A stretch of DNA of 64,000 nt from Trebonia sp963836195 (GTDB lineage Bacteria > Actinomycetota > Actinomycetes > Streptosporangiales > Streptosporangiaceae), in NCBI GenBank assembly GCA_963836195.1, contig CAWIIX010000030.1, positions 310,001-374,000 of the forward strand, in the 5' to 3' direction. The translations under genes were made by a program, and so were the position numbers. Under the pieces are notes generated by a model. It did not search any database and was not told where the DNA came from. It worked only from the letters and a program-made list of their open reading frames with translations. The stretch's first letter is position 1, and each line of letters starts with the position of its first letter. Shown here piece by piece: positions 17,316 through 26,413 of the stretch.

Positions 17316-17683
17316 GTGAGCTGGGATGAGCTGCTCGCCTACTGCCTGGCGAAGCCGGGCGCCTGGCGCGACGAGCCGTGGGGCGACGGCGTGGTGACCA
17401 AGGTCGGGCCGAAGATCTTCGCCTTCCTCGGGGTGCCGGCGGCCCTGACGGCGACGGGGCGGCCGGCGGCGTCGGCCTCAAGTGCGGCGCCACCAGGGAA
17501 GCGGCCGATGAATGGCTGCTCCGCTTCCCCGATGACGCCACCGTGATGCCCTACATCGGCCGCTCGGGCTGGAACAACCTCGCGATCGGCGGCGCGATCG
17601 ACGACGACGAGGTTCTCGAGGCGGTCGACGCCTCCTACGCGATGGTGGTCGGCAAGCTCCCGAAGAAGGACCGTCCGGCGTGA
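17316..17683 (+). CDS. MmcQ/YjbR family protein, frameshifted
   Basis: The first frame from GTG 17316 gives AYCLAKPGAWRDEPWGDG, then VVTKVGPKIFAFLG, the start of MmcQ/YjbR proteins (CyaY-like fold). The second half, GGVGLKCGATREAADEWLLR, then PYIGRSGWNNLAIGG and the final SYAMVVGKLPKK, is in the -1 frame. A missing base around 17435-17465 joins them into a normal protein of about 122 residues. YjbR-type proteins are small cytoplasmic DNA-binding-like proteins of uncertain function. Close spacing behind the acyl-CoA synthetase suggests cotranscription. Confidence 0.75.
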
Positions 17684-17917
17684 GGAGCGGCCGGAGCGGC
17701 CGGAGAAGATCAGAGGATATGCAGAGGAACATAAGCTGGAATCGAAAGACTAGCCGCATATTCTCGCACCTGGCGCGGGTGACCGCGCTCCCGCATACAT
17801 TGCGCCGGAAGCGCTGCAAGGAACTGGGCCGAAGCGTGGTTGTAGGCTCGTAGCGATTCCTTCAAACCGAGGCAAGTGGCTTCCTTGCGGGACTGAGCTA
17901 CGCGGGAGGTAGGCAGC

Positions 17918-19603
17918 ATGTCGCGACGAGTGCCCCTTGGTGGACTAGGCCCTGAGTGGCCTGACGAGCCCGACGACGGACAGGCCCACGGGGACCAGGG
18001 CGCTCGGCACAACGGCAACGGCGCTCCCGGCCAGGATCGGCAGCAGCACCAGTACGGCCAGTACGGCCAGTACGGCCGACCCGGCCGCAGCGGCCCCGCG
18101 GGTTACGGCCAGCAGCAGCCCTACTACGGTGGCCAGGACGGCACTGGGCAGGGGCCGCGAGGCTACGACCAACCCGGCCCACCGCCCGGCCCTGGCCAGG
18201 GCTATGACAACCGGCCCACGCAGACGTTCAACTACCAGGACCGCGGCGCCACTTACCCGGGAAATGGTGACCCGCGCGGCCGCTACGGCTACGACGGCGG
18301 ACCGCGCGGCTTCCAGAACGGGCGCGGGCAAGGAAACGTGGGCCAGTACGAGGACCCGCAGCGATTCGACGACCAGGGCTACCAGTTGCCGGGGCAGGGG
18401 CCTGGTGCCCCGGCATTGCCTGGACGGCCGTCGCCGGACGCCCCTCGGGCCGGGAAGGTCCGGTTCCGCCGGACTCGCCGGTTCTTCCGCCGTCGTGCCG
18501 TCCGCGTCGTCAGCGCCGTGATCGCGCTCTTCCTCGTCTTTGTCATGTTCTCCGCCGGCCAGGCGGCGTTCAGGAACAATGGCCAGGGTGTGTCGGCGAA
18601 CCTTGCCGAATGGGCCAGGGACCACTACCTCGGCCCGGTCGTGACGTTCGGCGAGTGGCTGTCGTACAACCCGCCGCCGAAGGGCGGCAAGCCCCCGTTC
18701 TCGCTCGCCGTGCCCAGCGGCGAGGCGGTCAGCCCGGGCAAGCAGGTGAACGGCAACGGCAAGAAGGCTTTCGTGCCCGACATCCCGGCCACGCTGCAGT
18801 CTCTCGCGGGCTCGCCGACCACGGGCGAAGGCCAGTGGCGGGTGGCGGAAAAGGTCAACGGCGAGCCGGCGATCCTGACGACGTTCCTGCGTGACGCCAC
18901 GTACACGTCCGAGGTCAACGGCATCGCGTCGATTGACCAGCGGCTGGTCAAGTTCTCGCTGCGGCCGGGCACGGAAGACCCGGGACCCGCCAACTGGGGG
19001 GTGCCCAACTACATCCCGAGCGGCCAGCGCACGGGCCTGCTGGCCACGTTCAACGGCGGGTTCAAGCTGGACTCGGCCGGTGGCGGCTTCTACCTCAACG
19101 GCGTCCACCACGGCTCGCTCGTGAACGGCACCGCGTCGGTCGTCTACTACAAGAGCGGCCAGATCAAGATCGGCGAGTGGGGCAGGGACTTCACCATGAA
19201 CGCGTCGATCGCCGGCGTCAGGCAGAACCTCAAGCTGCTCGTGGACCACGGCAAGGTGGCGGCCGATGCCAGCTCGGACGTGATGAGCAACTGGGGCGCG
19301 ACGCTCGGCGGCGGTTACTACGTCTGGCGGTCCGGGATCGGCATCACCAAGGACGGCCGGATCGTCTACGTCTACGGCCCGGCGCTCAACGCGCAGGTCC
19401 TGGGCGAGTTGCTCCAGCGGGCCGGGGCGGTCGAGGGCATGCAGATGGACATCAACCCGGCCTGGATGAAGTTCGACTACTACCAGGCCAAGGGCAACCC
19501 GGGCAACCCGACGCCGGTGCCGCTGCTGCCGACGCAGCAGCCGAGCCCCTACTCCTATTACACCCCGTCCACCCGCGACTTCACCGCGGTCTACGCGCGA
19601 TGA
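17918..19603 (+). CDS. Membrane-anchored phosphodiester glycosidase-like protein with Q/G/Y-rich cytoplasmic domain
   Basis: Protein of 561 residues. Residues 1-180 are low-complexity (Gly, Gln, Tyr, Pro; repeated GQYGQYG), followed by a basic patch RRTRRFFRRR and one transmembrane helix (about 196-216). The extracytoplasmic part carries the NAGPA/phosphodiester glycosidase domain (DUF2233-like): LLATFNGGFKLDSAGGGFYL, then GRDFTMNASIAGVRQNLKLL and GAVEGMQMDINPAW. Such domains hydrolyse sugar-1-phosphodiesters. The ribosome site GGGAGGT precedes ATG 17918. The stop overlaps the UbiA start (ATGA), so the two proteins are probably made together and may act in polyprenyl-phosphate-linked cell-wall sugar metabolism. 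A second copy of the domain lies at 30733-31827. Confidence 0.8.
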   Translation: MSRRVPLGGLGPEWPDEPDDGQAHGDQGARHNGNGAPGQDRQQHQYGQYGQYGRPGRSGPAGYGQQQPYYGGQDGTGQGPRGYDQPGPPPGPGQGYDNRPTQTFNYQDRGATYPGNGDPRGRYGYDGGPRGFQNGRGQGNVGQYEDPQRFDDQGYQLPGQGPGAPALPGRPSPDAPRAGKVRFRRTRRFFRRRAVRVVSAVIALFLVFVMFSAGQAAFRNNGQGVSANLAEWARDHYLGPVVTFGEWLSYNPPPKGGKPPFSLAVPSGEAVSPGKQVNGNGKKAFVPDIPATLQSLAGSPTTGEGQWRVAEKVNGEPAILTTFLRDATYTSEVNGIASIDQRLVKFSLRPGTEDPGPANWGVPNYIPSGQRTGLLATFNGGFKLDSAGGGFYLNGVHHGSLVNGTASVVYYKSGQIKIGEWGRDFTMNASIAGVRQNLKLLVDHGKVAADASSDVMSNWGATLGGGYYVWRSGIGITKDGRIVYVYGPALNAQVLGELLQRAGAVEGMQMDINPAWMKFDYYQAKGNPGNPTPVPLLPTQQPSPYSYYTPSTRDFTAVYAR

Positions 19604-20550
19604 CGCTCCATAAGACGGCGGCCCCGGGGGAGGACACGGGGCCGCAGGCCGCGGTGCCCGCCGCCGCGGCCCTCGGCGTCTCGCCCGCGCGCTGGCTGCC
19701 GGCCGCGATCATGACGACGCGTCCGCGGCAGTGGCCGAAGAACCTGCTGGTGTTCGCCGCGCCGCTGGCGGGGGCATCGCTTGGCCGCGGCCTGGGCTAC
19801 GCGCTGCTCGCCATGTTCGCCTTCGGCTGCGCGTCGGCCGCGGTCTACTTCGTCAACGACGTCGTCGACGTCGAGCGAGACCGGCGGCACCCGGTCAAGC
19901 AGAACCGGCCGATCGCCTCGGGCGCGCTGCCCGAGCAGCATGCGGTCGCGCTCGCCGTGCTCGCGGCGCTGTTCGCGGTCGGCGCGGGCGTGGTGATCCG
20001 CGAGCCGCTGCTCGTCGCCACCGCCTCCGGGTACCTGTGCCTGTCGGTCCTCTACTCGTTCAGGCTCAAGCACGTCCCGTTCGTCGAGATGCTGATCGTG
20101 GCGTCCGGGTTCGTGCTCCGGGTGCTCGGCGGCTCGGCCGCGACGCAGGTGAAACCGTCGGTCTGGTTCCTGCTGGTGTGCAGCCTCGGCGCGCTCGGCG
20201 TGACCGTGGCCAAGCGCTACACCGAGCTGACGAGCCTGGGCGCGGACGCCGTCAAGCACCGCCCGGCGATGCGCTGGTACCGGCCGGGCATGCTGCGCAT
20301 AACGCAGGTGACCATCGGGGTCGGCATGCTCGCGACGTACCTGATGTGGGCGCTCGGCGAGAACAGCGCCGCCCGGGCGTGGCACCTGGCATCCGCGCTG
20401 CCGCTGGCCGCCGCGGTCGTCCGGTTCGGCGTGCTCAGCGCGCGCCGCACGGTCCGCCCGGTGGAAGACCTGATCACGCGGGACGTGGTCATGATGTGCT
20501 GCGAGGTGGCATGGCTGGCCCTGTTCTGCGTCGGCCTCTACGCGGAGTGA
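19600..20550 (+). CDS. UbiA-family decaprenyl-phosphate phosphoribosyltransferase-like protein
   Basis: Integral membrane protein of 316 residues with about eight or nine helices. Key motifs: RPRQWPKNLLVFAAPLA (Rv3806c-type start), first Asp motif NDVVDVERDRRHPVKQNRPI, LYSFRLKHVPFVEMLIVASG and a second basic/Asp loop VAKRYTELTSLG. These match decaprenyl-phosphate 5-phosphoribosyltransferase, which makes DPPR, the precursor of decaprenyl-phosphoryl-arabinose for arabinan. A menaquinone-type prenyltransferase is less likely because of the RPRQWPKN start. ATG 19600 overlaps the TGA of the previous gene by four bases. Confidence 0.85.
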   Translation: MTLHKTAAPGEDTGPQAAVPAAAALGVSPARWLPAAIMTTRPRQWPKNLLVFAAPLAGASLGRGLGYALLAMFAFGCASAAVYFVNDVVDVERDRRHPVKQNRPIASGALPEQHAVALAVLAALFAVGAGVVIREPLLVATASGYLCLSVLYSFRLKHVPFVEMLIVASGFVLRVLGGSAATQVKPSVWFLLVCSLGALGVTVAKRYTELTSLGADAVKHRPAMRWYRPGMLRITQVTIGVGMLATYLMWALGENSAARAWHLASALPLAAAVVRFGVLSARRTVRPVEDLITRDVVMMCCEVAWLALFCVGLYAE

Positions 20551-20643
20551 AGGAAAAGCGGTAGAAGCAGGCGAGGGCAGCGGCGCAGCCAAGTTCTGAT
20601 CCCGCAGGCAGTGTCTGCGCTTGCACCGAGCATCTGGTTAGCG

Positions 20644-21417
20644 TTAGCCGATAGCGGTGCCGAACAGGTGCCCGATGCCGTAGGTGAATGCCAGGCCGAG
20701 TGCGCCGCCGATGACGACCCGCAGCACCGCGCGGCCGATGTTGCTGCCGCCCAGGCGGGCGCTGAGGGCGCCCGCCAGGCCCAGGGCGATGAGGACGGCG
20801 GCGAAGGTAACCGGCACCCGCGCCGCGGCCGGGGGCAGCAGGATGGCCAGCAGGGGCAGTAGGGCTCCGGAGGTGAACGACAGCGCTGACGCGGCGGCGG
20901 CCTGGCCGGGGCTGGGGATGTCATCTGGATCGATGTGCAGTTCGGCGTCGAGGTGGGCGGCAAGCGCGCCGCGCGCTGTGAGCTCGGCGGCGACGGTGCG
21001 GGCGGTTGCTGCGGACAGGCCCTTGGCTTCGTACAGGGCGGTCAGCTCGGTCAGTTCGGCCTCGGGGGTGGCGGCGAGCTCCCGCTTTTCCTGGGCTATC
21101 TCCGCGCGCTGGCTGTCGCGCTGGCTGGAGACCGACACGTATTCGCCCAACGCCATCGACACGGCCCCGGCGACCAGCCCGGCCAGCCCGGCGGTGAAGA
21201 TAGGGCCGCGGGATGATGTGGCGCCCGCCACTCCGATGACGATGCCGGCCACCGATACGATTCCGTCGTTGGCTCCCAGCACGGCGGCGCGCAGCCAGTT
21301 CAGCCGCCCGGCGGTGCCGCCAGTATGCGGTTCCTGGGGGTGCGTTGGCCGCCCCTCGGCCGCCGCCCGGACCTGGGCGTCCGAGGGCGTGTCGTCACCA
21401 GTACTCACGCCCACCAC
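20644..21417 (-). CDS. VIT1/CCC1-family iron/manganese transporter
   Basis: Protein of 257 residues. TM1 region WLRAAVLGANDGIVSVAGIV, TM2 AGLVAGAVSMALGEYVSVSSQRD, and a cytoplasmic Glu-rich metal-binding loop (ELTELTALYEAKGLS) between TM2 and TM3, as in plant VIT1. Three further helices end the protein. VIT proteins move Fe2+ or Mn2+ out of the cytoplasm. The start is a GTG at 21417 or 21408; there is little to distinguish them. It is convergent with UbiA, which ends about 93 bp away. Confidence 0.88.
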   Translation of the reverse strand: MVGVSTGDDTPSDAQVRAAAEGRPTHPQEPHTGGTAGRLNWLRAAVLGANDGIVSVAGIVIGVAGATSSRGPIFTAGLAGLVAGAVSMALGEYVSVSSQRDSQRAEIAQEKRELAATPEAELTELTALYEAKGLSAATARTVAAELTARGALAAHLDAELHIDPDDIPSPGQAAAASALSFTSGALLPLLAILLPPAAARVPVTFAAVLIALGLAGALSARLGGSNIGRAVLRVVIGGALGLAFTYGIGHLFGTAIG

Positions 21418-21675
21418 TAAAGCAGTCGCCCCGGGCCCCTCACGCCCTGCCTCTGGGTTCTGACCATATTCAGAGGCAGTTCATTGGCCGCATGCGGAAC
21501 TGGTAAAGATACAGAAACTAGGACCTGGGACGGCCCGTTGATCCACCAGAAGATGAGCCTCCGGGGCAGCGGAGGTGCTCCGATCAGCCGGACAGGTCAG
21601 GGGCTGTGCGAAGGGGCAAACGCGGGCGGCCAAGCGGCGATAGCCGTCACGCCGCGACGCCGGGGCCATGCCGGA

Positions 21676-23430
21676 CTAGTTCCGGTGGCAAGCGCCGAGC
21701 CATCGGGCAGCCCGCCGCGCGTACCGCCGCACCTCAAGTGACGGCATGACGAGGAACGCCTCGGCCTCCAGGGCCGCGAGCGCGATACGCGGCGCGTCCC
21801 GGCCGCTGGTGAAGACGAAGAAGCGCGGCTCCCAGACTGGGGAGAACTTCGTGTTGAACTTATACAGCGACTCGATCTGGAACCACCGGGACAGGAACAC
21901 CAGCAGCCCCCGCCAGGCCTTGAGCACCGGCCCCGCGCCGATCCGCTCGCCGCGCTCGAGCGCGGAGCGGAACATCGCGAAGTTCAGCGAGACATGCTTG
22001 ACGCCGAGCCCGGGCGCGGCCTTGATGGCCTCCACGATCAGGAACTCATTCAGCCCCGCCTGCGCTGTCTTGTCCCGCCGCATGAGGTCGAGGGAGAGCC
22101 CGTCGCTGCCCCAGGGCACGAACTGCAAGATGGCCCGCAGTTCGCCGTTCTCCGTGGCGGTGACCAGAACGCAGCACTCGTCGCCGGGGGCGCCCAGGCG
22201 GCCGAGCGCCATCGAGAAGCCGCGCTCCGCGTTGGTGCCCCGCCAGCGGTCCGCCGCGGCGATGACCCGGTCGAGCTCCGGCCGCGGGATGTCAGCGACC
22301 CGGCGGATCTCCGCCGTGTAGCCGTTCTTGGCCACGCGGTTGACCATCTGCCTGACGTTGCGCATCGGGCGGCCGGCCAGGCTGAAGTCTGCCACGTTGA
22401 CGATCGCCTCGTCACCAAGCTCCAGGGCGGTCAGGTCGCCTTCCCGGCACCACACCTCGGCGCCGAGCTCGCTGCACCCCATCACCGCGGGACGCCATGC
22501 GTGCCGCGCCGCCTCGCCGAGAAACTCGGCGATGGCACCCGGCCACGCCTCGGGATCGCCGAGCGGGTCGCCAGAGGCGAGCATCACCCCGGACACCACG
22601 CGGTAGCAGACCGCCGCCTTGCCCGACGGCGACCAGATCACGCTCTTGTCATCGCGCAGCGCGAAATAGCCGAGCGAGTCCCGGTCGCCGCGGGAGTCGA
22701 GGAGGTCGCGGATCCTGGTCGCGTCGGCCGCGGCGAGCCGCGCCCGGGGCCGCGCCGACCGCAGCAGCACATAGATGGTGACCATCAGCGTGAAGGCGCC
22801 GAGCGCGCTGGTGAGCAAGTGGTAAAGGTCGCCCCGGGCGTCAACCGCCCACTGCACCGGACCGTAGACACCCGCGAGCTCGTAGAGCACGTCCTGCAGG
22901 CGCTGGAGGACGGAGTAGCTGCCGGCCAGCGGTCCGACCTGGAGGTAGGCCAGACTGATCGCGATGTCCATAGCCACCAGACCGAGGAAGGTCGGCAGCA
23001 CGGTCCGGCGGCTGCGCGGGTCGCCGACCGCGTAAAAGTCGTTGTGCCGGTAAAGGAGCACGCCGATGAGCACGATCGCGACGATTGCGGACGGCGAGAT
23101 CCCGTGCGCGAAGTGCAGGACGTGCAGCACTGTGTCGAACGTGAGGAGCGCGATCACCGCCCGCCAGGCGCGCCGCTTGCGCCGCCGCAGTCCCCGGGCG
23201 AGTAGCAGCAGGAGCAGTCCGGTGAGGACATCTGAGGTATGCGTGACGTTAGTTAGCGTCCCGGGCACGACCGCATTGAACCTATGCAGTCTCTCGTCCA
23301 ATCCGGGCTTGAAGACAGCGAGGATGTCAGACACGCCGACGAAAAAGGTAAGCAGTGCCGCCAAGACTGGAATCCACGTCAGCGGCCTGCCATCCCGATC
23401 CCCGCGATCGGTAGGGATGCTCTGGCTCAT
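21676..23430 (-). CDS. MprF/LysX-like phosphatidylglycerol aminoacyltransferase (DUF2156)
   Basis: Protein of 584 residues from ATG 23430 (MSQSIPTDRGD), with AAGGGAAAC upstream. About six or seven membrane helices occupy residues 20-250. The C-terminal cytosolic half is the DUF2156 GNAT-like lysyltransferase domain: DRDSLGYFALRDDKSVIWS, YRVVSGVMLASGDPLGDP, VNRVAKNGYTAEIRRV, LDLMRRDKTAQAGLNEFLIV and VSLNFAMFRSALERGERIG. Such enzymes transfer lysine (or alanine) from tRNA to phosphatidylglycerol, adding positive charge to the membrane and resistance to cationic peptides. There is no fused lysyl-tRNA synthetase, unlike mycobacterial LysX. Confidence 0.88.
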   Translation of the reverse strand: MSQSIPTDRGDRDGRPLTWIPVLAALLTFFVGVSDILAVFKPGLDERLHRFNAVVPGTLTNVTHTSDVLTGLLLLLLARGLRRRKRRAWRAVIALLTFDTVLHVLHFAHGISPSAIVAIVLIGVLLYRHNDFYAVGDPRSRRTVLPTFLGLVAMDIAISLAYLQVGPLAGSYSVLQRLQDVLYELAGVYGPVQWAVDARGDLYHLLTSALGAFTLMVTIYVLLRSARPRARLAAADATRIRDLLDSRGDRDSLGYFALRDDKSVIWSPSGKAAVCYRVVSGVMLASGDPLGDPEAWPGAIAEFLGEAARHAWRPAVMGCSELGAEVWCREGDLTALELGDEAIVNVADFSLAGRPMRNVRQMVNRVAKNGYTAEIRRVADIPRPELDRVIAAADRWRGTNAERGFSMALGRLGAPGDECCVLVTATENGELRAILQFVPWGSDGLSLDLMRRDKTAQAGLNEFLIVEAIKAAPGLGVKHVSLNFAMFRSALERGERIGAGPVLKAWRGLLVFLSRWFQIESLYKFNTKFSPVWEPRFFVFTSGRDAPRIALAALEAEAFLVMPSLEVRRYARRAARWLGACHRN

Positions 23431-23867
23431 GTCGTTTCCCTTGTCAGAACCCGGAGCACAGTCACACCGACACCGCCGTCCCGGCCGGCGGCAGAAAGTG
23501 GATACCGAGCGCGCCCGGGGCCAGCCCACCCAGGGACAGGGCGAGCACGCTGACCGCAACACCGGGTGCCCCCGCACCCGGGCAATGAACCCTCACACGC
23601 CATGAGCGTAGGCAGCGGCGCCTTCCCTGTCGTCCCCCTGACGACGGACGGTGAAGACCGGCGTCTCCGCCTTAAGTCCTACTAGTGGAGCGGCTGGTGA
23701 GCGGCGTCTTGGCGGCCTCGTGAGCCCGCTGGCCGACGCGGTACCTCCCTAGGTAGCAGGCAGGAACCCGCGTCTTCGTTCTCGCGGAGGTGGTGCGGCC
23801 TGAGGTCCGGATCCTAGCGTGATTAGACGGGAACCCGGCAGCGCCGCAGCGGGAAGTAGGCAGCCTC
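23431..23867. other. Intergenic region; one tiny hydrophobic frame only
   Basis: About 440 bases between the divergent lysyltransferase and hypothetical genes. A minus-strand frame from GTG 23596 to TGA 23462 encodes 44 mostly hydrophobic residues (AVSVLALSLGGLAPGALG core), ending 32 bp before the lysyltransferase start. It could be a leader peptide or chance. Otherwise only promoters are expected here. Confidence 0.3.
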
Positions 23868-24266
23868 ATGATCAGCCGTCAGCGGAGCGCACTGTGGCAG
23901 GCGGTCAACGCGGCCGAGTTCGCGGTGCTCGCCGTGCAGCAGGCAGGCGCTCCGGCGGCAGAGCTGGATGCCCTGTGCCGTCGTCTCCGGCTGGCCGCCG
24001 AGGACGCCGACCGCCACGTGTCCTCACCCCGGAAGATCCCCCTGCCTCGTCAGCCGCCACCCGGAATCAGCGACCTGCTCATCGCCGCCCAGATGATCCA
24101 GGACGCCGCCGCCGTCACCGTGATCACATCGCTTTCCGACGCCGGTAAGCCGTCTGAGCTCGCCGACGACAGCCGTGCTGAGGCTATCCGTCGTCACTGC
24201 GAGGCCGCCGCCGCCCGGATCGACAGCGCCGCCAGGGCCATCGCCGGCTTCCGCGATTGGAGCTGA
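23868..24266 (+). CDS. Hypothetical helical protein (132 aa)
   Basis: Ala-rich soluble protein predicted nearly all helical: LWQAVNAAEFAVLAVQQ, DALCRRLRLAAEDADRH, a proline hinge, LLIAAQMIQDAAAVTVI and HCEAAAARIDSAARAIAGF. This heptad-like layout suggests a small coiled-coil bundle. No signal, membrane segment or catalytic motif. Not recognised. The ATG 23868 start is preceded by GGGAAGTAGG. Confidence 0.6.
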   Translation: MISRQRSALWQAVNAAEFAVLAVQQAGAPAAELDALCRRLRLAAEDADRHVSSPRKIPLPRQPPPGISDLLIAAQMIQDAAAVTVITSLSDAGKPSELADDSRAEAIRRHCEAAAARIDSAARAIAGFRDWS

Positions 24267-24426
24267 GCCGCCTCATGACGAGCCGCCATGCCCTACCTCT
24301 CGGGTCTGACGACCGCCCTCCGCTGTGCAGGCCGTCACCTGAGCGCGCCGGCAGCCCCGGGGTGAGAGGTGATGCTTGGGCTGCTCAGAGGGTTCTGCTA
24401 GCTTGTGCGGGCAGACTCTAGCCGTG

Positions 24427-25827
24427 ATGAGCCGCGCGCAGGTCTACGACTCTGGTCATTTGCCACCCCGTCCGAGAACGCAAACATGGAGTAATCCGCC
24501 GCCTGCGGCGCCGACGCCCCGTCCCGCGATCGTGGACGCGTGCGCGGCACTGGCCGGGCTCGGCTTCGGCGCCGTTCTGGCCGCGGTCGTCCTCGGCGAG
24601 TCCCGCGGCTCGCTCGCCGCGCCCGGCGGGCTGTTTTCTGCGGCCGGCCGGTTTGCGGGCTTTGCCGGGACCTACCTCATGCTGATCATGGTGGTGCTGA
24701 TCGCCAGGCTGCCGTGGCTGGAGAGCTCGGTCGGCCAGGATCGGCTGGTCCGCTGGCACCGGCAGCTCGCCCCCTGGGCGATCAGCCTCATCACTGCCCA
24801 CGTAGTACTCATCACGCTCGGCTACGCGCAGGCGTCGAGCACTGGGGCCCTGCGGGAACTGTGGGTGCTGGTGACGTCCTACCGGGACATGCTGGCCGCT
24901 GTGGTCGGCTTCGGCCTGCTGGTCATGGCCGGGGTCAGCTCCTACCGTCACGTCAGGCGCAGGCTCAGGTACGAGACGTGGTGGGTCATTCACCTGTACC
25001 TGTACCTGGGGCTCGCGCTGGCGTTCGCGCACCAGATCTTCACCGGCGTCTCCTTCATCGGCCACCCGCTGGTGCGGGCGCTGTGGATCGTGGTCTGGGC
25101 GGCCACCGCGGGGCTGGTGCTGGTGTTCCGGGTCGCCCAGCCGGCCTGGCGGAGCCTGCGGCATCAGCTCCGGGTGGTTGAGGTCCGCCAGGAGGCGCCC
25201 GGGGTCGTCTCGGTGGTCTGCCAGGGGCGGCATCTCGACCGGCTGGCGGTGTCCGGCGGCCAGTTCTTCCACTGGCATTTCCTTACCAAGGGGATGTGGT
25301 GGCAGGGGCACCCGTACTCGCTGTCGGCCCTGCCGCGACCGCCGTACATCCGGGTCACCATCAAGGGGCTCGGCGATCAGAGCCGGGCGGCGGCCAGCCT
25401 GCGCCCGGGCACCCGGGTGGCCATCGAAGGCCCCTACGGCACGTTCACCGGTCACGCGCGCCTTCGCGAAGGGGTCGCGCTGTTCGCCGCCGGGGTCGGC
25501 ATTACCCCGGTGCGCGCACTGCTCGAGGACCTGCCGGCCGGGGTGGACACGGTGGTCGTGGTGCGCGCGTCGACCCCTGCCGACCTGGTGCACCGGGACG
25601 AGGTGGCCGCCCTGGTCCGGCAGCGTCATGGCCGTCTGCAGGAGATCGTCGGGTCACGGCATGAGGTCCGGCTCAACGCCCGGGCGTTGCGGTCGCTCGT
25701 GCCCGACATCGCCTACCGCGACGTGTACATCTGCGGGCCCGGCGGGTTCACGGCCGAGGTCGCCGACGCCGCGCAGCGGCTCGGGACGGACGCGGAGCAG
25801 ATCCACACAGAGACGTTCAGTTTCTGA
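24427..25827 (+). CDS. Ferric-reductase-like flavocytochrome (FRD transmembrane + FAD/NAD(P) ferredoxin-reductase domain)
   Basis: Protein of 466 residues. The N-terminal six-helix ferric-reductase domain has heme-ligand His pairs in WHRQLAPWAISLITAHVVL and VIHLYLYLGLALAFAHQIF. The C-terminal cytoplasmic FNR part has the FAD site HPYSLSALP, an IEGPYGTFTG loop, NAD(P) site GVGITPVRALLE and YICGPGGFTAEV. It should carry electrons from NAD(P)H via FAD and two b hemes to the outer membrane face. FMN-binding and ApbE genes follow, so the probable acceptor is the covalent flavin protein rather than free iron. Start ATG 24427 (or GTG 24424). First gene of a three-gene unit. Confidence 0.9.
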   Translation: MSRAQVYDSGHLPPRPRTQTWSNPPPAAPTPRPAIVDACAALAGLGFGAVLAAVVLGESRGSLAAPGGLFSAAGRFAGFAGTYLMLIMVVLIARLPWLESSVGQDRLVRWHRQLAPWAISLITAHVVLITLGYAQASSTGALRELWVLVTSYRDMLAAVVGFGLLVMAGVSSYRHVRRRLRYETWWVIHLYLYLGLALAFAHQIFTGVSFIGHPLVRALWIVVWAATAGLVLVFRVAQPAWRSLRHQLRVVEVRQEAPGVVSVVCQGRHLDRLAVSGGQFFHWHFLTKGMWWQGHPYSLSALPRPPYIRVTIKGLGDQSRAAASLRPGTRVAIEGPYGTFTGHARLREGVALFAAGVGITPVRALLEDLPAGVDTVVVVRASTPADLVHRDEVAALVRQRHGRLQEIVGSRHEVRLNARALRSLVPDIAYRDVYICGPGGFTAEVADAAQRLGTDAEQIHTETFSF

Positions 25828-25876
25828 TGCCTGGAAGGGGCAGACGGCAGATGCGCAGTAGCGAAGGCCTGGCGCT

Positions 25877-26413
25877 GTGAGGCGGGCACCGATCGTGACG
25901 ACGGCAACCGTGGCAGGCCTTATCGGGGTGCTTGCGTTCCACAGCCGGCCGTCGGCCATCAGCGTCGCGACGATCCCCGCGGCGGGCGCGACCACGACCA
26001 GCCCCGCGGCGTCGGCCCAACCGCGGGCCGGCTCGGGCACGGCGGGCTCCGCCTCCAAGGCCAAGCCCGCTGCGTCGAAGTCCGGGTCGGGGGCCTCGCC
26101 CAAGGCAAGCTCGCCGGGCACGCCGAGCAGCACCAGGACGGCGGTCGGGCCCCAGGTCAACTACAGCTGGGGCGTGCTGTCGGTTTCCGTCACGGTCTCC
26201 GGGACCAAGATCACCAAGGTCGGGATCGGCTCGCTCGACGACGGCGGGAACCCCCGCTCGCAGTCCATCGACCAGAATTCCATTCCGCAGCTCGAACAGC
26301 AGGCCCTGGCCGCGCAGAGCGCGAACATCCAGGGCGTGTCCGGGGCGAGCTACACCAGCGCCGGGTTCAAGCAGTCGCTCCAGTCGGCACTGCAGCAGCT
26401 GGGCGTGGGATGA
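25877..26413 (+). CDS. Exported FMN-binding-domain protein (ApbE substrate)
   Basis: Protein of 178 residues. N-terminal signal-anchor (TTATVAGLIGVLAFHS), then a long Ala/Ser/Pro-rich linker and a C-terminal FMN-binding domain (residues about 95-178). The flavinylation motif is VSGASYTSAGF: the Thr/Ser at about 158-160 in this SGAxxTS context is where ApbE attaches FMN by phosphoester. Lacking other domains, it is a minimal one-flavin carrier on the outer face of the membrane. GTG start at 25877; the stop overlaps apbE (ATGA). Confidence 0.88.
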   Translation: MRRAPIVTTATVAGLIGVLAFHSRPSAISVATIPAAGATTTSPAASAQPRAGSGTAGSASKAKPAASKSGSGASPKASSPGTPSSTRTAVGPQVNYSWGVLSVSVTVSGTKITKVGIGSLDDGGNPRSQSIDQNSIPQLEQQALAAQSANIQGVSGASYTSAGFKQSLQSALQQLGVG

